Source of the DNA: Brevibacillus reuszeri
Lineage (GTDB): Bacteria > Bacillota > Bacilli > Brevibacillales > Brevibacillaceae
Direction: 5' to 3'
DNA length: 64,000 nt
Assembly (NCBI RefSeq): GCF_001187725.1
Contig: NZ_LGIQ01000011.1
Location: forward strand, 344,016-408,015
Position numbers and translations under genes: made by a program. Below the pieces are notes generated by a model. That model had not been told where the DNA came from and did not search any database. It saw only the letters and a program-made list of their open reading frames with translations. Shown here piece by piece: positions 9,394 to 18,851 of the stretch. Position 1 is the stretch's first letter. Each line of letters begins with the position of its first letter.

Positions 9394-11013
9394 TTATTTG
9401 TTCAGCCAAACGTTTGTTTCCTCGTTCACCAGGAAGATCGAGCTATCTGCACGTACCTGGTAGTCTTCCACGTACTTCTTCATGCCTGTTGCTACGTCGA
9501 GCAGACCGAGCTCTACGTGGACAGCATCGTCGTTGATCATTTTCATTGCTTGGCCGTACATTTCTTTGCGTTTTGCTTCGTCTGTTGTTTCAGCAGTTGC
9601 CCGATCCAGCAGCTTGTCTACCTCTGGATTGTTGTAGCCGTAACCGTTTCCAAGAGAACCGATTTGTTTGGAGTGGAACATTTGATAGAGGAAGAAGTCA
9701 GGATCTGGATACCAGGACCAGCCCATGATATACAGCGGCGCTTTTCCTTTTGCGACCACATCGCTAAAGGTTCCCCACTCAACCGTTTTGATGTCCACAT
9801 CGATATTCAGGTTATCTTTGAGCTGCTGAGCTGCGATTGTCGCTTGCGGTACACGGGAAGCAATCACGTACAGCTCTGTTTTAAATCCATTTGGATAGCC
9901 AGCATCGGCAAGCAGCTGCTTTGCTTTTTGTGGATCAAAAGCTGGAACAGATGCTTCTAGCGAAGAGTCATATCCCCACGATGCTTTTGGCAGAGGCAGG
10001 TACGACTTCTCTGCGCCTCCCCACTTGAACACACCTTTTACGAGTCCTTCTACATCGACTGCCATACGGATGGCTTCGCGAACCTTTTTGTCTTTTGTCG
10101 GACCCTCATTTTGGTTCAAGCCCATATATTCGATCGAAAGACCTGGTTTGGTCTGTAAATTCAGATTTTGGTCTTTTTCAATAACGGCGCGGTTCTGACC
10201 TTTTACGTCTGTCACAACATCAATATCACCGGAGCGCAGTGCGTTGGTCATCATGTTGGCATCCGAAATGAATTTGAACTGGACGCCATCCAGATGTGGT
10301 TTTGGTCCCCAGTATTTATCCGCGCGTTTCAATGCTACGGAATCGTCCTGGTTAAACTTGTCCATTTGGAAAGGACCGGTACCGACCAGATGTTGGCCGA
10401 ATTGCTCGCCCCATCCCTCTACTTCTTCATGCGGAACGACGATATTACCGCCGTCTGTCAGCATCGCCAGCAAAGCTGCATTTGGCTGATCCAGATGGAG
10501 AGCAACTTCATTTTCACTGATGACTTCCACACTCTCTACGCCGCGAAGACGCTTGAGAGCGGATTCCTTGGAGGAACGCTCCAGGCTGTACTTCACATCT
10601 TCCGCAGTCATTTTTCTTCCATCCTGATATTTACCTGGTTGGAAATAGACATTGTCGCGAAGCTTGAACGTGTACACCTTCATGTCATCGGATACTTTCC
10701 ACTCGGTAGCCAGGCTAGGCTCGATCTTGGACAGATCACCACTATAGCGAACGAGTGTGTCACCAATACTACGAATAATGTTTGATTCATAAGCACCCGT
10801 GTAAGCAATCGGGTCCAATGTTTTGGCTGTAGAAGACAAGCCGATTTTCAATACCCCACCATCTTTTGGTGTACCGGCAGCGGCTTGCTCTTGACCCGCG
10901 GCCCCTCCGTCTTTTGCTGGAGCACTGCTTTGTCCTCCACAAGCAGCAAGCGCCAGCATGGAAACAACCGTTACCGCAGAAAACAACGCTTTTCCCTTCA
11001 AAATTTTCCTCAC
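9394..11013 (-). CDS. Oligopeptide/dipeptide ABC transporter substrate-binding lipoprotein
   Basis: A 539-aa family-5 extracellular solute-binding protein. The signal peptide ends in the lipobox LAAC (lipidated Cys25), followed by an Ala/Gly-rich linker and the SBP_bac_5 fold, with typical segments such as the YTFKLRDNVYFQPG region. It is the first gene of the operon. A GGGGGG ribosome site precedes the start and a consensus-like promoter lies about 70 bases upstream. Ligand is probably a short peptide or peptide-like compound. Confidence 0.92.
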   Translation of the reverse strand: MRKILKGKALFSAVTVVSMLALAACGGQSSAPAKDGGAAGQEQAAAGTPKDGGVLKIGLSSTAKTLDPIAYTGAYESNIIRSIGDTLVRYSGDLSKIEPSLATEWKVSDDMKVYTFKLRDNVYFQPGKYQDGRKMTAEDVKYSLERSSKESALKRLRGVESVEVISENEVALHLDQPNAALLAMLTDGGNIVVPHEEVEGWGEQFGQHLVGTGPFQMDKFNQDDSVALKRADKYWGPKPHLDGVQFKFISDANMMTNALRSGDIDVVTDVKGQNRAVIEKDQNLNLQTKPGLSIEYMGLNQNEGPTKDKKVREAIRMAVDVEGLVKGVFKWGGAEKSYLPLPKASWGYDSSLEASVPAFDPQKAKQLLADAGYPNGFKTELYVIASRVPQATIAAQQLKDNLNIDVDIKTVEWGTFSDVVAKGKAPLYIMGWSWYPDPDFFLYQMFHSKQIGSLGNGYGYNNPEVDKLLDRATAETTDEAKRKEMYGQAMKMINDDAVHVELGLLDVATGMKKYVEDYQVRADSSIFLVNEETNVWLNK

Positions 11014-11083
11014 TACGAATCCCCCCAGTAGTTTAAGGTGTTTCGAATATTGAACCAGTAGTTCGATATGTGTTACGTTTTGG

Positions 11084-11112
11084 ATTATAGCACCTGATGA
11101 TTTTAGTGTAAA
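11084..11112 (-). promoter_or_regulatory. Sigma-A-type promoter of the peptide-uptake operon
   Basis: On the minus strand, -35 TTTACA (11107-11112) and -10 TATAAT (11084-11089) are separated by exactly 17 bases. Downstream, before the gene, lies the interrupted repeat TCGAA...TTCGA plus two copies of ACTACTGG, a plausible operator for the operon's IclR regulator. Confidence 0.7.
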
Positions 11113-11138
11113 TACTCAAAAATCTAAAAATTTTCATC

Positions 11139-11168
11139 TTGATGAACAGTGTTTCATTTCAGTACAAT
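11139..11168 (+). promoter_or_regulatory. Promoter of the M29 aminopeptidase gene
   Basis: -35 TTGATG (11139-11144) and -10 TACAAT (11163-11168) with an 18-base spacer precede the ATG at 11211. It is divergent from the operon promoter about 30 bases away, so one regulator could control both. Confidence 0.6.
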
Positions 11169-11210
11169 CAGTTATTGATTCCAATTTTTTTTAGCAGGGA
11201 GTGTTTCCAA

Positions 11211-12161
11211 ATGAATCATTTGGTTGAAATTAGCCGCAATTTGATTGCAACTTGTTTAGGGATAAAAGAAAACGAACAGCTCGTGATCGTAACAGATGAA
11301 GACAAGCGGCCTTTGGCTGAGGCACTTTATCAGGCAGGCAAGCAGCTTGGGGCAGAAACCGTCCTCATGGTGATGAAGGAGCGACAAAAATCAGGCCAGG
11401 AGCCGCCTCAGGCGATTGCTGAAGCGATGAAGCAAGCGGATGTAGCTATCTGCATTACGAAGCATTCCTTGACACACACCCAGGCGAGAAAAGCTGCTGC
11501 AGCGAATGGCACACGCGTAGCGACCATGCCAGGCATTACCGAGGACATGTTCAAGGACGGGGCCATTGCGGCCGACTACAACGAAGTGAAGCGGCTCACA
11601 GAGGTCGTGACACAAATCCTGACAAATGGCAAAGAAGTGCGTATTGAAAAGGATGGATACAAGCTCCAATTTTCCATCGAAACCAGATACGGAGTTCCCA
11701 GTACTGGCATGTATTTGGAAGCGGGTCAATCAGGCAATTTGCCTTCTGGTGAAGCCTATATCGCTCCAGTAGAGGGCTCAGCAAACGGTCAAATTATCGT
11801 CGATGGCTCCATTGCAGGAATCGGCATGGTCGATGAGCCGCATTTGCTTACCATCAAGGACGGACGGCTCATCGACGTGCAAGGTCCCGTAGCAGACAGA
11901 CTGCTCCAGACATTGGGTGAAAATGACGGACGCATGCTTGCAGAATTTGGGATTGGTACCAATCATAAAGCGCGTATTATCGGGATTGTTTTGGAAGATG
12001 AAAAGGCGTTCGGCACGATTCATATCGCTTTTGGAAGCAACATCACTTTCGGGGGAACGATTGAAGCGGGGGTTCATATTGATTTAATCGTAAACAAACC
12101 GGATGTATTTATCGACGACGTAAAAGTACTGGAAAAAGGCAGCTTTACTTTTTCCAGCTAG
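11211..12161 (+). CDS. Aminopeptidase, M29/AmpS-related family
   Basis: A 316-aa protein of the aminopeptidase T (COG2309) type, a metal-dependent cytosolic aminopeptidase group. Candidate metal-site segments include PSGEAYIAP, AEFGIGTNHKAR and the C-terminal HIDLIV. It is shorter than classical M29 enzymes (about 400 aa), as in the short AmpS-like branch. ATG at 11211 is chosen because CAGGGAG lies nine bases upstream. Divergent from the peptide-uptake operon, it probably finishes degradation of imported peptides. Confidence 0.8.
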   Translation: MNHLVEISRNLIATCLGIKENEQLVIVTDEDKRPLAEALYQAGKQLGAETVLMVMKERQKSGQEPPQAIAEAMKQADVAICITKHSLTHTQARKAAAANGTRVATMPGITEDMFKDGAIAADYNEVKRLTEVVTQILTNGKEVRIEKDGYKLQFSIETRYGVPSTGMYLEAGQSGNLPSGEAYIAPVEGSANGQIIVDGSIAGIGMVDEPHLLTIKDGRLIDVQGPVADRLLQTLGENDGRMLAEFGIGTNHKARIIGIVLEDEKAFGTIHIAFGSNITFGGTIEAGVHIDLIVNKPDVFIDDVKVLEKGSFTFSS

Positions 12162-12304
12162 CCTCGTGCCCACCATTTGTTTCCATCGCCAACAAATCTA
12201 CCCACAAGATAACGATAATATGATATCTTAACTATGGAGCTGTCACTTACATAGAGAAGCAGTATGGGGTAGTACGTGAATGATAGAAATAGTGACAGTT
12301 ACCT
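12162..12304 (+). other. Non-coding stretch with an 8-bp inverted repeat before a terminator; possible small RNA
   Basis: No coding segment is visible. CTGTCACT (about 12240) and AGTGACAG (about 12291) form a perfect long-range 8-bp pair enclosing about 45 bases, directly followed by a strong terminator. This could be the 3' UTR of the aminopeptidase message or a small structured RNA. It matches no riboswitch family that I recognise. Confidence 0.3.
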
Positions 12305-12344
12305 AAAGGACCACAGATGGAGAGTCATCTGTGGTCCTTTTCTT
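12305..12344 (+). terminator. Strong intrinsic terminator after the aminopeptidase
   Basis: AAAGGACCACAGATG and its complement form a perfect 15-bp stem with a six-base loop, followed by TTCTT. It ends transcription from the aminopeptidase or from the preceding non-coding stretch. Confidence 0.85.
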
Positions 12345-12371
12345 ATGTACATACAAAAACTCGCTCTCTTC

Positions 12372-12410
12372 AAAAAAGGAAGGGTCTGAGAACTCCCTCA
12401 GAACCCTTCC
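12372..12410 (-). terminator. Terminator of the chemotaxis receptor gene
   Basis: The stem GGAAGGGT(T)CTGAG with its complement is followed on the minus strand by TTTTTT. It lies just downstream of the minus-strand receptor gene. Confidence 0.8.
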
Positions 12411-12450
12411 TTTCTTCCTGTTATTTATGCTCTATCCTTACACCATCTTG

Positions 12451-14136
12451 CTAGACTTCAAATCTACTGACCAGTTCTTGCAGGCGATGCGCTTCTCGGT
12501 TGAGTCTTCCTGCTGAGCTGGCAACCTCTTCACAGGACAAAAGCTGTGTTTGAACAGAATCTACTGTTTTTTGTACATGGGAGAGGGTCCTGTCAGCCAC
12601 TTGTTTCATCACAGTGACAGCTTCGTTGACCTGATTGGAATTACTGGTCATTTGCTCTGCGGATGCTGATACCTCTTGAATCTGATCAGTCACTTCGTCG
12701 ACTGTAGTCCGAATGCCAGCAAAGATGGTATTTGCTTCACGTACGATTTCCATTCCGGATGCTGTTTCCTGATTGCTTTTCATCATAGCGTCAACCACCA
12801 TAGTCATGCTCGCTCGTATTTCCTCTACCAGGCTGGCAATTCGCGCCGACGATACCTGTGACTCTCCAGCCAATTTTCGCACTTCATCTGCCACAATCGA
12901 GAAGCCCCTTCCCTGCTCCCCTGCCCGCGCCGCTTCAATCGCAGCGTTTAGTGCGAGGATTTGCGTCTGAGCAGTGATTGAATCCATCGCTTGTAAAATC
13001 TCCTCGATTTGTGCAGTTCGTGTATCAAGCTGATGAACGACTTCCGTTGCCTCTCGACTTTGATCGTGAATCTGGTCCATTTGCTTGGCGACCAATCCAA
13101 CTGTTTCATCGCCTTGCTGCGCCAGCTTTGCCATCGTTAATGAATGGGTGGCTACGAAAGAAGAGGAGCCTGCGATCATTTCAATTCCCGCATTCATTTC
13201 GGCCATACTTATCTTACTGCGCTCTGACCCATGCTGCTGCTTTTGCGCTCCTTCCGCAATTTCATTGACGGAATCTGAAATCAGTCTTGATGAAGCAGCC
13301 GTTTGCTCAGCCCCCGCTGACAACTGCTCTGCTGCTGCCGCAACCTCGTCTGCTGTATTCTTTACTCCGAGAATAAGGACATGCAAATTGGCTCTCATCT
13401 GTTCAAATACCTTCGCTAATTGGCCGAGTTCATCATTGGACTCTGCTGTAATTGGCTGATCAAGCTTCCCATGGGAAATGAGCATGGCCGATTGGTTTAA
13501 TTTGCGTAAAGGGCGGTTTATCGATTTGCCTAGCCAAATGGCAATCGTTCCACTCACCGCCAGCACACAGATGAAAAAAATGATCAGCAGCCGATTCGAT
13601 AAGGTTATAGAGTCTTGAATATTACTTACTGAAGCTGTAATTTGCTCCATTTTTTCTTTCCGAAAAGCATCCATATCCTGGTTGATCTCTTCTGCTCTCA
13701 GATCAAAATCGCCCATGAACTGATTCCCTGCTTCAGGTCCTCCTTCCACATACGCCTGCGTCATCGTTTTCCCAATCGTATAGTAAGCCTCGAATGCGTG
13801 CTCCATCTCCTGTAGAAGCCCTTCATCCTCGGGATTTAATTGTTTCATTTCCTGTAGCTGCTGCCGGAAAAGCTGTGCAAATTCATTTGCCTTATCCATT
13901 CCGTCATTCAAACCGTTTAACCCGCGTGTTGCACTCATATCTGTTAACCATTGTTGAACTTGAATCACAGACAGCTTCATTTCTTCCGATAAGAGAGCAG
14001 ACTTCAATATTTTGGACTCCATTGCTGTTGTTGTCTCCAATTGCGTCACTGATTCCAGATAAAGATAGCTACCCACTGCTGCGAACATCGCTAAAATAAT
14101 CGCAAAGGTAAGAAAAATTCTTTTTGCAATTGACAA
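12451..14136 (-). CDS. Methyl-accepting chemotaxis protein
   Basis: A 561-aa transmembrane chemoreceptor. Membrane helices lie at about 7-28 and 184-204, enclosing a helical extracellular sensor (4-helix-bundle MCP type). A HAMP domain follows (about 205-258), then a long coiled-coil signalling domain with the conserved hairpin tip around ALNAAIEAARAGEQGRGFSIVADEVRKLAGES. The start is TTG with GGGGAG upstream. It would relay a ligand signal to CheA/CheW at the cell pole; the ligand is unknown. Confidence 0.92.
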   Translation of the reverse strand: MSIAKRIFLTFAIILAMFAAVGSYLYLESVTQLETTTAMESKILKSALLSEEMKLSVIQVQQWLTDMSATRGLNGLNDGMDKANEFAQLFRQQLQEMKQLNPEDEGLLQEMEHAFEAYYTIGKTMTQAYVEGGPEAGNQFMGDFDLRAEEINQDMDAFRKEKMEQITASVSNIQDSITLSNRLLIIFFICVLAVSGTIAIWLGKSINRPLRKLNQSAMLISHGKLDQPITAESNDELGQLAKVFEQMRANLHVLILGVKNTADEVAAAAEQLSAGAEQTAASSRLISDSVNEIAEGAQKQQHGSERSKISMAEMNAGIEMIAGSSSFVATHSLTMAKLAQQGDETVGLVAKQMDQIHDQSREATEVVHQLDTRTAQIEEILQAMDSITAQTQILALNAAIEAARAGEQGRGFSIVADEVRKLAGESQVSSARIASLVEEIRASMTMVVDAMMKSNQETASGMEIVREANTIFAGIRTTVDEVTDQIQEVSASAEQMTSNSNQVNEAVTVMKQVADRTLSHVQKTVDSVQTQLLSCEEVASSAGRLNREAHRLQELVSRFEV

Positions 14137-14178
14137 AACATTCTCCCCAATCGATGCGTATAACGCCTTTTTCCATAG

Positions 14179-14208
14179 ATTGTAATGCTTATTGGATGAT
14201 TATGGCAA
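14179..14208 (-). promoter_or_regulatory. Promoter of the chemotaxis receptor gene
   Basis: Minus-strand -35 TTGCCA (14203-14208) and -10 TACAAT (14179-14184) with an 18-base spacer. A sigma-A-type site; no sigma-D-like motif was seen. Confidence 0.5.
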
Positions 14209-14343
14209 TCTCTATGACGACCGATGCATGTGTATATGATTCCGTAATATGTAATATTTCACAAAATGCTCAGTTTTGAACTGTTCATGATTTGTTAAAA
14301 TTTGAAAGTATTGATAGTAAAAGAGAGAGAAGAAGGGATCAAC

Positions 14344-15315
14344 ATGATTGCATTGGAAAATAAGTGGAGCCAGCTGTGTACGTACTATGATCTGACGGAT
14401 GAAGATTTACAGCTCTTGCACTCCCACAAAGACTTCATCATGAAGCATGCGGAAGAAATGGTAGATTGCTTTTACGACGAATTGGACAAATTCGCCAACC
14501 TGAGTCGAATCATTCAGGCAAACGCATCGGTAGAAAGCTTGAAAAAAGTGCAGATGTGGTATCTGGAAACCCTCGCTTCTGACACGTTTGATGAAGATTA
14601 TATTCAAAGCCGGCAACGAATCGGCTCTACCCATGCCCGTATTGGTCTATCGGCCTCCTGGTTCTTGGGTGGGTATTCACTTTATCTACGTCTTTTTGCA
14701 GAAAAAATCCCCTGTTTGCCGAACGCATCCGCCTTTCATCAGGCGCTGACGAAAAGAGTATTTTTTGACGCTGCAATCATTCTGGAGCAGTATATCGGGG
14801 AGACCATGAGGGAAAATCGAACATATCGCGAAAATATGGAGCAAATGGCAACAGAGCTGACAGCTACTACCCAGGAAGCTATTCGGATCTCCTCCGTCTT
14901 TGCGCAGTCCGCCACCAAGCTGACAGAAGTAAATGATGAAATTGCCCAATCCATGCACGTGCTGAAGGAACAAAACGAAGAAATCGAGAAGCTCAGCGGC
15001 TTTGTCGCAGATGTTTCTACCCAGACAAACCTGCTCGGTCTCAATGCTGCAATCGAGGCTGCCAGAGCGGGAGAGCACGGGCGGGGCTTTACCGTCGTTG
15101 CCAATGAAGTACGAAAACTAGCAGATAAATCAAACGCCTCTTCGAAAGACATACATACTTCTCTGCTGAGCATTAATAATCAGTTGCACAAAATCGATCA
15201 ACAGGTTTCCTTGTCATCCGTTTCTGCGGAAGAACTGGATGCTACCTCCGAGCAATTATTTTCGATCATACATAAGCTGGATGAAATCTCGAACCGACTG
15301 CATGTGAAATCGTAA
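14344..15315 (+). CDS. Globin-coupled haem sensor, short HemAT-like transducer
   Basis: A 323-aa soluble protein. Residues 10-165 form a protoglobin domain; His97 in RIGSTHARIGL matches the conserved proximal haem ligand position of globin-coupled sensors. The rest is a short methyl-accepting signalling domain with the hairpin NLLGLNAAIEAARAGEHGRGF. It has no membrane helix and is shorter than HemAT (about 430 aa), as in the short globin-sensor MCP class. AAGAAGGGA precedes ATG 14344. It probably senses oxygen and feeds the chemotaxis complex, perhaps together with the divergent membrane receptor. Confidence 0.88.
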   Translation: MIALENKWSQLCTYYDLTDEDLQLLHSHKDFIMKHAEEMVDCFYDELDKFANLSRIIQANASVESLKKVQMWYLETLASDTFDEDYIQSRQRIGSTHARIGLSASWFLGGYSLYLRLFAEKIPCLPNASAFHQALTKRVFFDAAIILEQYIGETMRENRTYRENMEQMATELTATTQEAIRISSVFAQSATKLTEVNDEIAQSMHVLKEQNEEIEKLSGFVADVSTQTNLLGLNAAIEAARAGEHGRGFTVVANEVRKLADKSNASSKDIHTSLLSINNQLHKIDQQVSLSSVSAEELDATSEQLFSIIHKLDEISNRLHVKS

Positions 15316-15334
15316 CAAATCCATAACCCAAAAC

Positions 15335-15375
15335 CAAACGGCCAAAGAATACGCTTCTTTGACCGTTTGTATTTT
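15335..15375. terminator. Bidirectional terminator between the globin sensor and the NagZ operon
   Basis: CAAACGG.CAAAGAA pairs with TTCTTTG.CCGTTTG (one mismatch) around a five-base loop, with T-rich flanks on both strands, between convergent genes. Confidence 0.75.
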
Positions 15376-15407
15376 GCCCGAGGTTACTCCATTTCCGAAT
15401 GACTATT

Positions 15408-16991
15408 CTAGTGAACGGTAACAGGCAGCTTCCCAACCGCCTGACGCTCTCCAAACAAGACGTCTATGATGACCTCGATTGCTTTTTTCCCGTGATCATA
15501 TCCAGCAAGAAAGGCATCCACTTCTGGAAACGCCGTCAGGTCATACGGGTTTCGCAGCGCCACTGCCACTACTTTTTTCCCCGACTGCTTCAACTTCCGT
15601 ACGCATAACGCTTGACCTTTGTAGATGTGAGCATTGTAGGTGAAGACGACAACGATATTGCTATCGGCTACCTCGGTTGCGATGCGCTCCACTTCACTCT
15701 CTGATGGATCGAGTGAGGAAAGAAAATACCCATTTACCTGACCATATTTTCGCAGCGGTTCCACCAGCTTATCTGAGAGAGACAGTTTTTCCTCCGCCGA
15801 GGTAAGATTCGTGACTCCCGGGAAAACCACTCCGAGTGGATGCGTATTTTTCGCCAACGGTAGAAGCTGATTCTCGTTTTTCACCAGGGTAACCGCTTGC
15901 GACAGGATATCCTCCGCCATTTTTTCATGCCGTTCTCGATCAAAGGATGGTCCCTTCGCTGCCAGACAACCTTCCCATGACAAAAATCGCTTTTTCAACT
16001 GAGCCACGCGAGCTACGGCTTCATTCACTCTTTGGAGCGAGATTTCTCCATGTTGAATCGCCTGCATCAGCCTTGCCCATGTCTTTTGCTGAATATCCTG
16101 TGAATGAGAAACGAGAACCATATCAATCCCTGCCTGTATGGCTCGCACAGCCGCTTCGGGTACACCGATGGAACCAGCAATAGCGGACATTTCCAGACAA
16201 TCGGTGATAGCCACCCCCTGAAATCCAAGCGTATCGCGCAGGATTCCTGTTACAATTTCGGTTGAGGTCGATGCAGGCGATCCACTTGCATCAATTAGAG
16301 GTAAGCTAATGTGGCCGATCATCACCATCGGCACACCAGCCTTGATACAATGCTGAAACGGCACCAGCTCCGCTTCCATCAGCCGTCTACGATCATGCCT
16401 GAGAATCGGCATCTCTTCGTGGGAGTCGGTACTCGTGTCACCATGCCCAGGAAAATGCTTAACAGCAGGAACGACACCACTACAGAGCAATCCTTGGACC
16501 GCAGCCTTGCCAAACTGGGCGACGTATTCAGGAGCTTCTCCAAACGAACGCACCCCGATCACCGGATTCAGCGGATTGAGATTCACATCAATCGTAGGAG
16601 CAAAATTGACCGAGATCCCTGATGCTCGCAGCTCCTCGCCTGTTGCCTGATAGACGTGCCTAGCATTGTCTGGAGTTCCTGTTGCCGCGATTGCCATCGC
16701 TCCAGGAAAACGGGTCGCTCCTTTTTGCAGCCTCGTCACGACACCGTTCTCCTGATCAGTCGCGATAAACAGCGGATACGGTTGCTCTGCTTCTCTGGCC
16801 CAGACTTGCAGCACGCGCATTCGTTCATACGTCTCTTCAGGGGTACTGATATTGCGGCTAAACAGAATCACATTGCCGATCTGGTGCTGCTTGATCCATG
16901 CTTCCATCTCGGCAGGAATATCCATCGTTTGGTAGCCAATCATGAGAATTTGCCCTACTTTTTGCTCTACGCTCATCTGCTCGGCTCTCAT
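15408..16991 (-). CDS. nagZ: Beta-N-acetylhexosaminidase, glycoside hydrolase family 3 (NagZ)
   Basis: A 527-aa GH3 enzyme. The diagnostic NagZ motif KHFPGHGDTSTDSH spans about 178-191, and the predicted nucleophile is Asp264 in ITDCLEM. A C-terminal GH3 domain follows, as in the two-domain NagZ of Gram-positives. No signal peptide is seen, so it is probably cytoplasmic and removes GlcNAc from imported muropeptides or chitin fragments. It is the last gene of the RpiR-sugar ABC operon, 12 bases after the acetyltransferase gene, supporting a role in cell-wall amino-sugar recycling. Confidence 0.9.
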   Translation of the reverse strand: MRAEQMSVEQKVGQILMIGYQTMDIPAEMEAWIKQHQIGNVILFSRNISTPEETYERMRVLQVWAREAEQPYPLFIATDQENGVVTRLQKGATRFPGAMAIAATGTPDNARHVYQATGEELRASGISVNFAPTIDVNLNPLNPVIGVRSFGEAPEYVAQFGKAAVQGLLCSGVVPAVKHFPGHGDTSTDSHEEMPILRHDRRRLMEAELVPFQHCIKAGVPMVMIGHISLPLIDASGSPASTSTEIVTGILRDTLGFQGVAITDCLEMSAIAGSIGVPEAAVRAIQAGIDMVLVSHSQDIQQKTWARLMQAIQHGEISLQRVNEAVARVAQLKKRFLSWEGCLAAKGPSFDRERHEKMAEDILSQAVTLVKNENQLLPLAKNTHPLGVVFPGVTNLTSAEEKLSLSDKLVEPLRKYGQVNGYFLSSLDPSESEVERIATEVADSNIVVVFTYNAHIYKGQALCVRKLKQSGKKVVAVALRNPYDLTAFPEVDAFLAGYDHGKKAIEVIIDVLFGERQAVGKLPVTVH

Positions 16992-17003
16992 GGAATCCTC
17001 CCT

Positions 17004-17966
17004 TCAGCCGAAGTCTTTCCTGAACTTGGCGTACTGCTTCCAGCTGTGATACCCGAGTTTGGCATAAAAGTCGACAAGTGTTGTCCAGTCGATGACGATT
17101 TGTTTGATCCCGCGCTTTCGCAGCATGGTGATGCCTGCTTCCACCATCGCCAGACCAAAGCCCTGTCCCCTGTGCGCTGAATCCACTCCCAATGGGCCAA
17201 TTCCCCCCAGTTCGTCATGAAAAAACGGCGCCCAGTAAACGTTTTGTGCGATAAATGGTGACCTGCTATCATTCATGCGGCAAAAGCCGATGATCTCCCC
17301 CTGTTTTTCCAAGACGACAAACTCTCTTCCCTCGCCCCCGCGCCTGAAATAATGAATCGCTTCGTATTCCCATCTCCCCGGAAAGCAGCGATGCAAAAAG
17401 GCAAGAAAGGCCTCCTTATCTGCTACGGTCAACAGGCGAAAACAACCATCCGACACATGGGGAAGCTCTGCTTTGGCCGAATCCGGATAGTGGCAGAGCA
17501 GGTCATTTTCCAAAGGTTCAAGCTCCACATATCCGCGCTGTGCAAACCACACCTTCACCTCTTGCGACTCCTCGGGAATACCAGGAAAATAATGGTACGG
17601 ATCACGTCCCAGCAGGATGCTTTGAGCACCTTGCCGTCGCAACGCTTCTTCTGCCCTTGCTAGCAATTCACTTCCGATCCCTCGCCCGCGATATTCGTTT
17701 GCGACGAGCAGCACCTGTATCCAACCCGCTCCATTCCCGAGCTGCAGCTCCAGCTTTTCCTGCCAGCATTTTGCCACCACGAATCCGACCGGCCGCAGTG
17801 TTTCGGGATCACAGGCAATCCATGATCCCGCATCCAGTACATTTTCGTCAGCAAAGCTGTTTTGCCGAAAAAGCTCAGGTCTCATGGGAAAACGCTCACC
17901 CAGCTCCCGATTCCACAGCTCACACAGCGCCTCCAGATAGGAAGCATCCCAGGGCAAATAGCGCAT
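17004..17966 (-). CDS. GNAT-family N-acetyltransferase, two-domain
   Basis: A 320-aa protein with two GNAT-like halves: the first at about 1-150 with the acetyl-CoA loop NEYRGRGIGSELL, the second at about 160-310 with SAHRGQGFGLAMV. Such tandem GNATs acetylate small amines or peptides. Lying between a sugar ABC permease and NagZ in one operon, it may act on an amino sugar or muropeptide; the substrate is not evident. Confidence 0.85.
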   Translation of the reverse strand: MRYLPWDASYLEALCELWNRELGERFPMRPELFRQNSFADENVLDAGSWIACDPETLRPVGFVVAKCWQEKLELQLGNGAGWIQVLLVANEYRGRGIGSELLARAEEALRRQGAQSILLGRDPYHYFPGIPEESQEVKVWFAQRGYVELEPLENDLLCHYPDSAKAELPHVSDGCFRLLTVADKEAFLAFLHRCFPGRWEYEAIHYFRRGGEGREFVVLEKQGEIIGFCRMNDSRSPFIAQNVYWAPFFHDELGGIGPLGVDSAHRGQGFGLAMVEAGITMLRKRGIKQIVIDWTTLVDFYAKLGYHSWKQYAKFRKDFG

Positions 17967-17990
17967 GACTCTACATTGCCTCCTATCGCC

Positions 17991-18818
17991 TTACTTCAGT
18001 CCAGACGTTTTCGAGCCCTCTACAAAATACTTCTCCGCAAAAAGGAAGACGATCAAAATCGGAATCAAGCTGATCAGAGCCCCTGCCACTAAGAGCTGGT
18101 CATCCGTTTTGTACTGTCCGCGCAGGGACAAAATCCCGATTGGAAGGGTAAAATTTTCCTCTGAGATCAGGTAAATAACGGGGGCCAAAATTTCATTCCA
18201 TTTTCCCATGAAGGTAAACACGGCCAGCGTCGCAAGAGAAGGCTTGCACATCGGCAAAAACACCTTCCAATAAATTTGCAGCGGATTGCAGCCATCCAGC
18301 TTGGCCGCTTCCTCGTAATCCTTGGGGATACTCAAAAAAGCCTGCCTCATCAAGAAGATGGCAAACGGCTGGCCCAGCCACTCCAATAGCCAGAGCGGCG
18401 CCAGTGAATCGAGCAGTCCCAGATTTTTGAAAATGATAAATTGCGGAATAATCGTCACAATTCCGGGGATCATCATCGTTCCCAGCACGATCATGAACAG
18501 CGTATCCCGAAAAGGAAACCGCAGACGCGCAAAGGCAAAGGCAATCATGGAGCTAGATAAAAGCGTTCCCACAACAGAGAGCACGGCGACAATCACGCTG
18601 TTCATCGTGTAGCTGTTGAAATTGGCCTGCTCCCACACTTGTGTGTAGTTGCTCCATTTCACTGGATCAGGCAGCCATTCCGGGGGAAACTGCATGTATT
18701 GCTTGTAGGTTTTCAGCGAGTTAAAGATCGTGGTCAAAAACGGGACAAACATGATCAACGAACTAATGATGACAAACAAATAACCTGCGATTTTACTCAG
18801 AGGAAAACGTCTTTGCAT
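17991..18818 (-). CDS. Carbohydrate ABC transporter permease (MalG/AraQ type)
   Basis: A 275-aa inner-membrane protein with six predicted helices and the permease EAA motif EEAAKLDGCNPLQIYWKVFLP. AAGGAGG precedes the ATG. It pairs with the adjacent permease (33 bases upstream) and the sugar-binding lipoprotein; no dedicated ATPase gene is present, so a shared MsmX-type ATPase encoded elsewhere is likely, as is common in Firmicutes. Confidence 0.92.
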   Translation of the reverse strand: MQRRFPLSKIAGYLFVIISSLIMFVPFLTTIFNSLKTYKQYMQFPPEWLPDPVKWSNYTQVWEQANFNSYTMNSVIVAVLSVVGTLLSSSMIAFAFARLRFPFRDTLFMIVLGTMMIPGIVTIIPQFIIFKNLGLLDSLAPLWLLEWLGQPFAIFLMRQAFLSIPKDYEEAAKLDGCNPLQIYWKVFLPMCKPSLATLAVFTFMGKWNEILAPVIYLISEENFTLPIGILSLRGQYKTDDQLLVAGALISLIPILIVFLFAEKYFVEGSKTSGLK

Positions 18819-18851
18819 GGCTACCTCCTTTTCCTCTTCTCTCTATCAAAT

